NCBI GenBank assembly: GCA_934456435.1
Contig: CAKSHH010000012.1
Coordinates: 1-64,000 of the forward strand
DNA: 64,000 nucleotides
Direction of reading: 5' to 3'
DNA from: an uncultured Eubacteriales bacterium
GTDB lineage: Bacteria > Bacillota > Clostridia > Oscillospirales > Acutalibacteraceae
Below, in pieces: positions 34,635 through 41,410 of the stretch. The position numbers and the translations under genes are program-made. Every line of letters starts with the position of its first letter. The first letter of the stretch is position 1. The notes beneath the pieces were generated by a model, which did no database searches, had not been told where the DNA came from, and saw only the letters and a list, made by a program, of their open reading frames with translations.

Positions 34635-34663
34635 ATTATATCAGTCTGTGAAAGATTTATCAA
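34635..34663 (-). promoter_or_regulatory. Promoter of the IscU-like/GGGtGRT operon
   Basis: TTGATA, 17 bp and TATAAT on the minus strand, about 45 bp before the start. Confidence 0.7.
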
Positions 34664-34682
34664 GAGTTAAAGGAAAAAATTT

Positions 34683-35828
34683 TCAAAAAACGTCGAAAAC
34701 GGTATTGAGCGAATCCAATACAACCTTGTCCGGACGCAAATGATTTTTGTAATATTCCTCATTCTGCCTTTCCATTGCGTGAACCGCATCGGTATCATTC
34801 ATCAAACGGTCACAGGCAGTCAAAAGCGTCTCGGTATCATTGTAGCTCAGATAATTCCGAGTTTCTTCAAGTCCGCCGACGGTTTCATAAGCAAGCGGTT
34901 CGGTAATAATCGCTCTGCCGGCGGCAATAAACTCGGCAAATTTCCATCCGATGCTTTGGTGAAGTCCCTCACTCGTAATGCATATATAGTTTTTCTTGAT
35001 TTCATCAAGATATCTGTGTCTCTCCGTAAACGAACCGTCAACGATGAGTTCGGGGCAAAGCTTTTGGGAAAACGAATCCGCAGAAACACCGGCAATCACC
35101 CTGTCGGCATAAACCTCTCTCAGCGTTTTAACAAATTCGATTCTGTCCTTTGTGGCCTTGTCGAGCGAGGCTTTCCACTTGTCTGCCTCCTCTGCCGCCT
35201 GAGCGTCGGTAAAATAAGGATAAGTCCTCTTTATGTTCTGTGCGCTGATTCCCGACGAATCCCACAGCCGTGTTAAAAACAGAAGCCTGTAATCGTCGTA
35301 ATGCCGACCGTTTGACTCAAAAATACTGTAATCATAAATGTTGTTCTTTTTTGTTTTGAGATAAACGAGATATCTTTTCAGCTCGCCGAGAGAATATCCG
35401 TCAGCGATAAAATCATCGTAGGGATTCCCCTTGCAGGAGCAGAGATAGTTGAGTCCCAATGGCTTAATTTTGTCGGCATTTTTCATTCCGACATGACGCT
35501 TTAAGTCACAGCTCCTTTTAAAATAAAAATCAAGCCGTTCAAGCTCTTTGTCCAGAACATCAAAGCGATGTATGCTCTGATAACCGTCAGCCATATCGTA
35601 AGCAATAACTTTTCCGCCGATTTCAACCTCGACAATGCTGTTATGCTCATAGTTGCCGCTTGAACGAAATGTCCTGCACGGCTGTGCAGATTCTATTTTC
35701 AGTATGCCCTGTTTTTCGAGCATTTTATACCCGGCTACGATTTGCGAAACATGAGTGTTGCCCGGACTGACATCAAACTTTATTGAACACGAAAACTTCC
35801 TTCCGCTGTCGGATAAACTATTTGGCAT
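34683..35828 (-). CDS. Glycosyltransferase-like protein
   Basis: 381 residues from the ATG at 35828, which has GAGGTG 6 bp upstream. The N-terminal half is not recognised. The C-terminal part, HQSIGWKFAEFIAAGRAIIT followed by EPLAYETVGGLEE and a helical end, resembles the donor-binding half of GT-B glycosyltransferases (glyco_trans_1-like). No membrane span. The acceptor and sugar are unknown, and the gene has no polysaccharide neighbours. Its own promoter is visible. Confidence 0.5.
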   Translation of the reverse strand: MPNSLSDSGRKFSCSIKFDVSPGNTHVSQIVAGYKMLEKQGILKIESAQPCRTFRSSGNYEHNSIVEVEIGGKVIAYDMADGYQSIHRFDVLDKELERLDFYFKRSCDLKRHVGMKNADKIKPLGLNYLCSCKGNPYDDFIADGYSLGELKRYLVYLKTKKNNIYDYSIFESNGRHYDDYRLLFLTRLWDSSGISAQNIKRTYPYFTDAQAAEEADKWKASLDKATKDRIEFVKTLREVYADRVIAGVSADSFSQKLCPELIVDGSFTERHRYLDEIKKNYICITSEGLHQSIGWKFAEFIAAGRAIITEPLAYETVGGLEETRNYLSYNDTETLLTACDRLMNDTDAVHAMERQNEEYYKNHLRPDKVVLDSLNTVFDVF

Positions 35829-35855
35829 AGCATACACCTCTATTCTTTCTTTAGA

Positions 35856-35884
35856 ATTATACACTATCTTTTTGACCTTTTCAA
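35856..35884 (-). promoter_or_regulatory. Promoter of the glycosyltransferase-like gene
   Basis: TTGAAA, 17 bp and TATAAT on the minus strand, about 28 bp before the ATG. Confidence 0.7.
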
Positions 35885-35912
35885 CCGATTTTTTGCTGAA
35901 AAGCCAAGTAGA

Positions 35913-35961
35913 ACACGGCTCTACTCACGGTAGAGTCGTTGTAGAGAGCCAAAAGCCGTGT
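35913..35961 (+). ncRNA. Candidate structured leader upstream of trhA
   Basis: ACACGGCT and AGCCGTGT enclose an inner CTCTAC/GTAGAG stem. The same CTCTAC can instead pair with a second GTAGAG (941-946), and GGCTCT with AGAGCC (945-950), so mutually exclusive folds are possible. A further hairpin, GCGCAC/GTGCGT, lies about 20 bp before the trhA start. Function is inferred. Confidence 0.35.
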
Positions 35962-36047
35962 GTAGGGTGACTTTAGGCGGCTACGGGCATAAAATAAAGG
36001 CATAAAAAAAGCGCACGGCAAAGTGCGTGACGCAAGGAGTAATTCAA

Positions 36048-36707
36048 ATGGTTCTTGAAAATGTCAATCTGCCTTACTACACGGAGAAGGAAGACAGAGC
36101 AAACTCAATTTCACATTTTATCGGAGTAATATTCGGTGCGGTTGCAACAGTCGTTCTGCTTTTAAAGTCAAGCGACGTCAGTCACATAGTCAGCTCTGTT
36201 ATCTTCGGCGCGGCAATGATGATTCTTTACAGCGGCTCATCAATTTACCACAGGCTCGCACCCGGAAAAGCAAAAAAGGTTGCGAGGCTTGTTGATCACT
36301 CGGTAATTTTTGTTCTGATAACGGGCACAAGTATTCCGCTGATGATACTCGATGTTCTCCCCTATTACAAAGCTCTGGCAATCACCTGCATTTCGGTCAG
36401 CGTTGTAACGGCAATACTCGGCATCACGCTGACATTCATTGACCAGGAAAAATTTAAAAAGCTGCAAATGGTGCTTTACATGGTGCTCGGATGGATGTGC
36501 ATTTTTCTTTTTTACCCGATTTATAAAAACGACCCAAACGCTCTGCTGCTTTTCGGCTTGCTTATCCTCGGCGGAGCAATTTACACCCTCGGCACAATCT
36601 TTTATTCAATCGGCAGATTCAAAAGATATTATCACTTCATCTTCCACATCTTCATCCTCGGCGGAACGATAACGCATTTTCTCGCGTTTTTGATTTGTTT
36701 GTATTGA
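36048..36707 (+). CDS. trhA: TrhA / hemolysin III family (PAQR-type) membrane protein
   Basis: 219 residues from the ATG at 36048, with AAGGAG 8 bp upstream. Seven membrane segments. PAQR-type metal/His motifs are present: an early NSISHFIGVIFG, YSGSSIYHR, LVDHSVIFVLITGTSIP and HFIFHIFILGGTITHF. Bacterial members help membrane energy or fluidity homeostasis; the older name hemolysin III is not supported functionally. Single gene. Confidence 0.88.
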   Translation: MVLENVNLPYYTEKEDRANSISHFIGVIFGAVATVVLLLKSSDVSHIVSSVIFGAAMMILYSGSSIYHRLAPGKAKKVARLVDHSVIFVLITGTSIPLMILDVLPYYKALAITCISVSVVTAILGITLTFIDQEKFKKLQMVLYMVLGWMCIFLFYPIYKNDPNALLLFGLLILGGAIYTLGTIFYSIGRFKRYYHFIFHIFILGGTITHFLAFLICLY

Positions 36708-36719
36708 GGGGCAAATCAT

Positions 36720-36965
36720 TTTGAAAAAATCAAGAAAAAAGGTGGCTTCGCCGTACCGTCATTCACTACCGCACCGACACTTTACTAACCTACAGTGGGC
36801 GCCGAGGATCGATTTCTGCTGACCTTGGGCCGATGTGGTCATCGACCCCTGCGAATTGTGCTCTAAACGTACCTTTGCGTAACATTTTTTCGTTCAGTCG
36901 GGTACGCTGACAACTATTCTGCAATAGACAATATAAAGCCCGCAACGGATTACCGAAGCGAGCTT
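36720..36965. other. Intergenic segment with hairpins, no credible gene
   Basis: About 245 bp between trhA and the XRE regulator. GGG-C-CGATG and CATCG-A-CCC form a tetraloop hairpin at 36827-36848; CGTACC (36868) and GGTACG (36901) can close a second helix. The only long frame (minus strand) has no ribosome site and no recognisable product. It could be a structured RNA or the worn remnant of a repeat. Confidence 0.4.
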
Positions 36966-36968
36966 TTA

Positions 36969-37598
36969 TCATCTGTTCTTTTTCTTAAAATGTACGAACA
37001 CAAAAACGATTATACATATAATTTGCAGAATTGCACACGAGAAAAATATATATTTGAAATCCGGCAGATTGGTGAACAGGTCAACCGCCGTATAAATGCT
37101 TGCAAATGTTGACCAAATCAAAAGCGACAGGCAAATACATTGCGAAATGTTGTGCCACCATATAAATGAAAAAACGCTGAGCGTTATGAACATTATCGGC
37201 AGGGCAAACAGGAACGCGTAGTCTGCATAAGGTGCAACCGACGGAATCTGTTTAAAAATCAGAAACAGCACCGAGGCTATGAAGTAAATCCCCACCGCAC
37301 TTACAAGCGGCACAAAAACCGATATGGAACGCTTTGACTTTTTCTCATTTACGATTCTGTCCGGAGTTTTCGGCAGATCCTCTTCTCCGAGCAGATACGA
37401 CATTGTCACGCCGAGTGTTTCGGCAATTTTCATTATCGTGAAAACGTCGGGCAGGCTCTCGCCTCTCTCCCACTTGGACACGGCTTTGTCGCTGTAATTG
37501 AGCTTTTCGGCAAGACTCAGCTGAGTTATTCCGCATCGTTTTCGTGATTCGGTCACTCTCTCCCCGAAAAGTTTTCTGATCTCTTCCCCGTTAATCAT
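36969..37598 (-). CDS. XRE-family regulator with membrane domain
   Basis: 209 residues. The N-terminal HTH is clear: RKRCGITQLSLAEKLNYSDK then AVSKWERGESLPDVFTIMKI (about 19-58). After a short linker come four hydrophobic segments (about 95-115, 127-150, 158-180, 184-203). Such membrane-tethered Cro/CI-type proteins are common in Firmicutes and are thought to sense membrane conditions. The target is unknown. The gene is single. Confidence 0.8.
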   Translation of the reverse strand: MINGEEIRKLFGERVTESRKRCGITQLSLAEKLNYSDKAVSKWERGESLPDVFTIMKIAETLGVTMSYLLGEEDLPKTPDRIVNEKKSKRSISVFVPLVSAVGIYFIASVLFLIFKQIPSVAPYADYAFLFALPIMFITLSVFSFIWWHNISQCICLSLLIWSTFASIYTAVDLFTNLPDFKYIFFSCAILQIICIIVFVFVHFKKKNR

Positions 37599-37677
37599 TG
37601 TTTCACCTTTGAAGTTTTTTATTATTTTATCACAGTAATTGATTATTTACAATATGCATATAATACAAATCGGCAGA

Positions 37678-37717
37678 AAAAAGACCGTTGACTTCTTTTG
37701 AAAATCAACGGTCTTTT
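37678..37717 (-). terminator. Terminator of the rplU-prp-rpmA operon
   Basis: AAAAGACCGTTGA and TCAACGGTCTTTT form a 13-bp stem next to the end of rpmA; it can work in both directions. Confidence 0.85.
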
Positions 37718-37732
37718 CTTTGTTAATAAAGA

Positions 37733-38017
37733 TTACTGCTCAACGGGATATACGCTGACCTTCTTGCGGTCCTTACCCCAACGCTCATACTTGACTGTAC
37801 CGTCGATGAGAGCGAAAAGAGTATCGTCAGAGCCTTTACCAACGTTGTTGCCCGGATGAATGTGAGTTCCGCGCTGCTTGTAAAGGATGTTGCCTGCAAG
37901 AACAAACTGACCGTCTGCACGCTTTGCGCCGAGTCTCTTGGACTCAGAATCACGGCCGTTACGGGTCGAACCCATACCTTTCTTATGAGCGAAAAGCTGA
38001 ATGTTGATCTTAAGCAT
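37733..38017 (-). CDS. rpmA: Ribosomal protein bL27
   Basis: 94 residues. The N-terminal extension MLKINIQLF precedes AHKKGMGSTRNGRDS, the true mature N-terminus that reaches the peptidyl-transferase centre. This extension is cut by Prp in Firmicutes, whose gene overlaps this one by 8 bp. GTHIHPGNNVGKGSDDTLFA is the conserved middle. Part of the rplU operon. Confidence 0.97.
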   Translation of the reverse strand: MLKINIQLFAHKKGMGSTRNGRDSESKRLGAKRADGQFVLAGNILYKQRGTHIHPGNNVGKGSDDTLFALIDGTVKYERWGKDRKKVSVYPVEQ

Positions 38018-38333
38018 TTTGACACCTCCGTAGTGTTACTTTAATGTTGTTTGGATAATCTGCGGCTAAAGCCTCCAAATGGAGCTTTAAGCCCTCAAGA
38101 ATCTGCTGCGCATCGGATATACGAGATTTGACCTGAACCAGCATATAGCCGTCGGAAACATCAGCATCAACCTGACATTTCACGATTTCGGTGACGGTGT
38201 TCGCCGCCATATATGCCGCCGAGGAAACCGCCGAACAAATAATGTCCGAACCGGCGTGAGCCGAACCCGAATGGCCGCTCACCTCGAAGCCCGTAATCTC
38301 CTTGTCCGAAGTGAAGAAAATGACCTTGATCAT
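38010..38333 (-). CDS. prp: Ribosomal-processing cysteine protease Prp
   Basis: 107 residues. The catalytic His21 and Cys33 are in SGHSGSAHAGSDIICSAVS. It cleaves the N-terminal extension of L27, which is encoded immediately downstream. The gene lies between rplU (3 bp) and rpmA (overlap), the conserved Firmicutes order. Confidence 0.93.
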   Translation of the reverse strand: MIKVIFFTSDKEITGFEVSGHSGSAHAGSDIICSAVSSAAYMAANTVTEIVKCQVDADVSDGYMLVQVKSRISDAQQILEGLKLHLEALAADYPNNIKVTLRRCQNA

Positions 38334-38336
38334 AGC

Positions 38337-38648
38337 TTATGCATTGATCGCAGAGATTTCTACCTTAGTGTAGGGCTGTCTGTGACCCTTCTTGCGCTTC
38401 TCGTTCTTCTTCGGCTTGTAGGTAAATACAACTACCTTCTTAGCCTTGCCATTCTTGACAGCCTTTGCCGTTACAGTTGCACCGTCAACATACGGAGCGC
38501 CTACAACAATGCCATCTTCCTTACCGACTGCGATAACCTTGTCAAAAACAACTTCGCTGTCAGCTTCAACGTCAAGCTTCTCAATGAAGAGGGTGTCTCC
38601 AGCCTCAACCTTGTACTGCTTGCCGCCGGTAACGATGATTGCGTACAT
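38337..38648 (-). CDS. rplU: Ribosomal protein bL21
   Basis: 103 residues. The opening MYAIIVTGGKQYKVEAGDTL and KPKKNEKRKKGHRQPYT near the C-terminus are diagnostic. First gene of the operon, behind a structured leader. AAGGAAGG precedes the ATG. Confidence 0.97.
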   Translation of the reverse strand: MYAIIVTGGKQYKVEAGDTLFIEKLDVEADSEVVFDKVIAVGKEDGIVVGAPYVDGATVTAKAVKNGKAKKVVVFTYKPKKNEKRKKGHRQPYTKVEISAINA

Positions 38649-38740
38649 TCTAACTAACCTTCCTTTATTATGGACTCGCTACATGGGGCGGAATAAATCA
38701 CTTGTGCCGCCCGAAAGCGACGCCCGTAATATGCGGTATT
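38649..38740 (-). ncRNA. Candidate L21 leader RNA
   Basis: The transcript leader contains GGGCGG...CCGCCC enclosing CACAAGTGATTTATT, plus flanking GCGTCGC and AGCGAGTC segments. Firmicutes rplU operons often carry an L21-binding leader in this position; the match to that family was not computed. Confidence 0.5.
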
Positions 38741-38744
38741 TAGA

Positions 38745-38773
38745 ATTTTAGCACACAGGTCAAATTTTGTCAA
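38745..38773 (-). promoter_or_regulatory. Promoter of rplU-prp-rpmA
   Basis: TTGACA, 17 bp and TAAAAT on the minus strand. Confidence 0.75.
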
Positions 38774-38825
38774 CAGGAAATAATGTTTTTCTTTAATCTT
38801 TTTATTGTTTTATTATTATATATGC

Positions 38826-39260
38826 TTATATTACTCCGCGTTTTTGCGCTTCCTTTATCAGCTTCGGCTGAATCAGCGGATATGTCCAGCTGTCAACTAA
38901 GCTGTCAGAAATAATGATCTTCTCAATCTCGCTGTGTATGTCGCCGAAAGAATTGACATCGGCAAAGAACAACATACCGAAGTTTTCCTCATCGTCGGTT
39001 TTCGTCACCCTCGTTTTGCCTTTTACGGAATAAACACAAATCGATTTAATTGTGTAGTCGGTTGCTCCCGTTTCCTCCTGCAGTTCTCTTTCGGCGGTTT
39101 CAAGGATCGCTTCACCCGATTCCCTGTGTCCGCCCGGAAGCTCGTAAGTATCTCTGTCCTTATGCTTGCAGAAGATCCACTTGCCGTTGTGTTTAGCGAT
39201 AATAACAGCGAACTTCAGCAGTTCGTCCGGAACGTTATCAAAGAATCGCACTTCAACCAT
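38826..39260 (-). CDS. NUDIX hydrolase
   Basis: 144 residues. A complete Nudix box GHRESGEAILETAERELQEE followed by TGA (about 44-66) supplies the Mg-binding glutamates. The N-terminal AVIIAKHNGKWIFCKHK is the usual first strand pair. The substrate, a nucleoside diphosphate linked to another group, cannot be told. Single gene. Confidence 0.9.
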   Translation of the reverse strand: MVEVRFFDNVPDELLKFAVIIAKHNGKWIFCKHKDRDTYELPGGHRESGEAILETAERELQEETGATDYTIKSICVYSVKGKTRVTKTDDEENFGMLFFADVNSFGDIHSEIEKIIISDSLVDSWTYPLIQPKLIKEAQKRGVI

Positions 39261-39356
39261 AATTTCACACCGCTTCCTTTCGAGCTTAATTCGACAGCAT
39301 TATACCATAGATTTTTGTTCTTTTCAACGCACCGTCCAAATCACTTTTTGCATAAA

Positions 39357-39405
39357 AGAAGTCCGCAGTAATTCTTTCCAAATTACTGCGGATTTATGGT
39401 GCGAG
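39357..39405 (-). repeat. Duplicate of the tRNA-Pro terminator and CCA end (copy 1)
   Basis: AGAAGTCCGCAG...CTGCGGA is shared without a mismatch over 37 bp with 40548-40586, then continues with two mismatches through TTATGGT-CGAGT. It contains the same hairpin terminator. The adjoining sequence to about 39425 still looks like a tRNA T-arm (AGG TTCGACC CCT) and acceptor 3' strand, but the 5' half cannot be folded into a cloverleaf, so this is a tRNA 3'-end remnant. Confidence 0.7.
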
Positions 39406-39464
39406 TAGCAGGGGTCGAACCTGTGACTTTGAATTAGGTTATGGGCAACTACCGTTGCCTCATT

Positions 39465-39510
39465 GTATCGCAACGCCCAAACAATTCACCGGATTGTTTG
39501 GGCTGCGACA
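39465..39510. repeat. Long perfect hairpin
   Basis: GCCCAAACAAT and ATTGTTTGGGC form an 11-bp perfect stem with a seven-base loop, extended by TCGCA/TGCGA beyond a small bulge. The rest of 39511-39609 shows no gene. Confidence 0.55.
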
Positions 39511-39609
39511 GATAACAGCCGCGTGTGGTTGTTGTGAGTGGTGGAACAGACTTGTACTCAATTTAAAGCGAAACATTATTGAGGACACACTCATAAACCA
39601 ACTTTTTGC

Positions 39610-40467
39610 TTACGGTTTTTCTGCTATCGCAAATATACCCGCACGTCTGAAACTGCCCATACCGTTTGGCATAACATATTTGTCGTAATAATCGCAGATT
39701 TCAAGAAATTCCTTGTCTATACTGATTTCATTGATTTTCTTATGCACTTCTTGAGCGGAATTCTGCCGATAAAGATGCACCAAATACAGATGCGTTAGAC
39801 TACCAATGCTGCGACATTCCAAAACATTCATCCCGTTTTTGTTCAAAACATCCCTTAATTCATCAATATCATAGGCTTTTAATTCAGCAATGGGTGTAAG
39901 TTCCTCAGCATTGTCGTAGTTCTCTTTGTTAAAGCAACCTGTTTTCATTATGTCCTTTACGGACGGGTGAATGTAGTGCAGTTTACTAAGACTATAGTTC
40001 AGCCATGTGACTGTCATACAACTTTTGCTGGAAACCGAAAGCATTACCTTTTTTCCGACTCTGCATATTTCAGCAATTACATCTTCTGCCTTGCTTCCAG
40101 AGAATGAAATTGCCCCATCAAAACATAACACAAGGTCAAATTCATTATTCTCGAATACATCCAGACAACAAGCATCGTGCTTAATAAACTGAATGTTTGT
40201 TAAACCTATCGCTTTATCTTTTGCTGCCTTAATCATTTCATCAGATAAATCCAAATGTACTACCTCAAAGCCCATTCTAGCCAAAGGTATGGAATAAGCT
40301 CCTGTTGCTGCTCCTACATCCAAAATTTTATGAACCCCTGATAAATGACTTTGAATTGCCTTGAGCCTCAAAAGACGATTTATCATTTCATCGTCATAAT
40401 CAACTTCTTCCGTTTTGGACATTTCATTCCAAAATTTTTCATATTCGGTCAATTTATTTTTATTCAC
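39610..40467 (-). CDS. SAM-dependent methyltransferase
   Basis: 285 residues. Class I fold with motif I KILDVGAATGAYSIPLARMG (about 47-66), an acidic post-I end VHLDLSDEM, and motif IV FDLVLCFDGAISF. The C-terminal part is unassigned, so the substrate is unknown. The start is uncertain: GTG at 40467 overlaps its own AAGGAG site, and no better start is visible for 15 codons. The gene is A+T-rich relative to neighbours and lies between two copies of tRNA-Pro terminator sequence, which suggests acquisition by transfer. Confidence 0.7.
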   Translation of the reverse strand: MNKNKLTEYEKFWNEMSKTEEVDYDDEMINRLLRLKAIQSHLSGVHKILDVGAATGAYSIPLARMGFEVVHLDLSDEMIKAAKDKAIGLTNIQFIKHDACCLDVFENNEFDLVLCFDGAISFSGSKAEDVIAEICRVGKKVMLSVSSKSCMTVTWLNYSLSKLHYIHPSVKDIMKTGCFNKENYDNAEELTPIAELKAYDIDELRDVLNKNGMNVLECRSIGSLTHLYLVHLYRQNSAQEVHKKINEISIDKEFLEICDYYDKYVMPNGMGSFRRAGIFAIAEKP

Positions 40468-40547
40468 TCCTTTAAGCTTGGTGATTAATTAAACTACAAT
40501 TTATTGCCATCATTATATCATTTAATAAAGCACTTCGCAAGAAGACA

Positions 40548-40586
40548 AGAAGTCCGCAGTAATTCTTTCCAAATTACTGCGGACTT
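40548..40586 (-). terminator. Terminator of tRNA-Pro (repeat copy 2)
   Basis: GTCCGCAGTAATT and AATTACTGCGGAC form a 13-bp stem directly after the tRNA on the minus strand, followed by TTCTTG. It is the second copy of the 39357 repeat. Confidence 0.8.
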
Positions 40587-40587
40587 A

Positions 40588-40663
40588 TGGTCCGAGTGGC
40601 GAGACTCGAACTCACGGCCTCTTGAACCCCATTCAAGCGCGCTACCACCTGCGCTACACCCGG
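40588..40663 (-). tRNA. tRNA-Pro (anticodon GGG)
   Basis: Minus-strand cloverleaf with acceptor CCGGGTG/CACTCGG (one wobble), D-arm AGCGCAGGTGGTAGCGC, anticodon stem CTTGA/TCAAG around ATGGGGT (GGG at 34-36) and T-loop TTCGAGT. Discriminator A and CCA are encoded. Confidence 0.93.
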
Positions 40664-40674
40664 ATACCTGAGTT

Positions 40675-40702
40675 ATTTTACCACAAAAAAATCATTTGTC
40701 AA
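40675..40702 (-). promoter_or_regulatory. Promoter of tRNA-Pro
   Basis: TTGACA, 16 bp and TAAAAT on the minus strand, about 12 bp before the tRNA. Confidence 0.65.
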
Positions 40703-40817
40703 GGTGTTTGAAGCAAATATTTTAAAATCTGCCGATTTATTACCTTTTGATCAGAAAAAACAATATTTTAAAAAAACAAAAGAAAACATTTTTATTATTA
40801 AAACAATCCGGATAATC

Positions 40818-40867
40818 TTGACAAGAATCCGAAAACGGACTATACTTTAGAAGTCTGTTTTCGGATT
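40818..40867 (+). promoter_or_regulatory. Promoter and operator of marR-ABC operon
   Basis: TTGACA (40818), 17 bp and TATACT (40841). A 15-bp dyad, AATCCGAAAAC-G-GAC (40826-40840) and GTC-T-GTTTTCGGATT (40853-40867), fills the spacer and brackets the start region. Another TTTTCGGATT half-site follows near 40897. This is consistent with autorepression by the MarR protein encoded next. Confidence 0.7.
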
Positions 40868-40930
40868 TTTATGTCTGCCGATTAAACAGAGTTTAATTTT
40901 CGGATTTAATTCAATATTTCGGAGGTAAAA

Positions 40931-41410
40931 ATGAGCGGAATAAGAGAACTTCATATCAAGCTCAACAGGCTCTGCAAAGCCAACGATGAGCTATACCATA
41001 ATTACGCGGTCAGAATAGGTCTGTCCGATTCCGCGCTGTGGACGCTTTACGCAATCTACGAAGCGGAGAACGCCCTGACTCAAAACGAGCTGTGTGCGAA
41101 CTGGTGCTATTCAAAGCAAACAGTTAATTCAACGGTCAAAACCCTCGAAAAGAAAGGGCTTGTCATGCTCGAACACGTTGAAGGCACACGCGTTCACAAG
41201 GCAATAAAGCTCACCGGCACGGGCAGGGATTTCTGCGTCAGGCACATTGCACCGCTCATTGCCGCCGAGGAAAAGGCGCTCGGATATCTGAGTGAAGAAC
41301 AGCGGACGGTATACTATTCCTTGCAGGAAAAAGAATATGAGCTTTTGAAAAAAGAGCTTTCGGAAATTGAAACACAGGGAGGTGCAGAGCTTGCAGAACA
41401 GCAGATTTAA
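40931..41410 (+). CDS. MarR-family transcriptional regulator
   Basis: 159 residues. Winged helix: SALWTLYAIYEAENALTQNE then LCANWCYSKQTVNSTVKTLE (about 33-75), and the wing HVEGTRVHKAIKLTGTGRDF. Followed with overlap by an ABC exporter pair, so it is probably the local repressor of drug or peptide efflux. CGGAGG precedes the ATG. Confidence 0.9.
   Translation: MSGIRELHIKLNRLCKANDELYHNYAVRIGLSDSALWTLYAIYEAENALTQNELCANWCYSKQTVNSTVKTLEKKGLVMLEHVEGTRVHKAIKLTGTGRDFCVRHIAPLIAAEEKALGYLSEEQRTVYYSLQEKEYELLKKELSEIETQGGAELAEQQI

Noticed and set aside
36790..36972. A 60-codon minus-strand frame in the orphan segment
   Set aside because: No ribosome site or recognisable product, and it coincides with predicted RNA hairpins.
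39397..39472. A possible complete tRNA on the minus strand
   Set aside because: The T-arm and acceptor 3' strand are good, but the acceptor 5' strand pairs at only four of seven positions and no anticodon arm forms.
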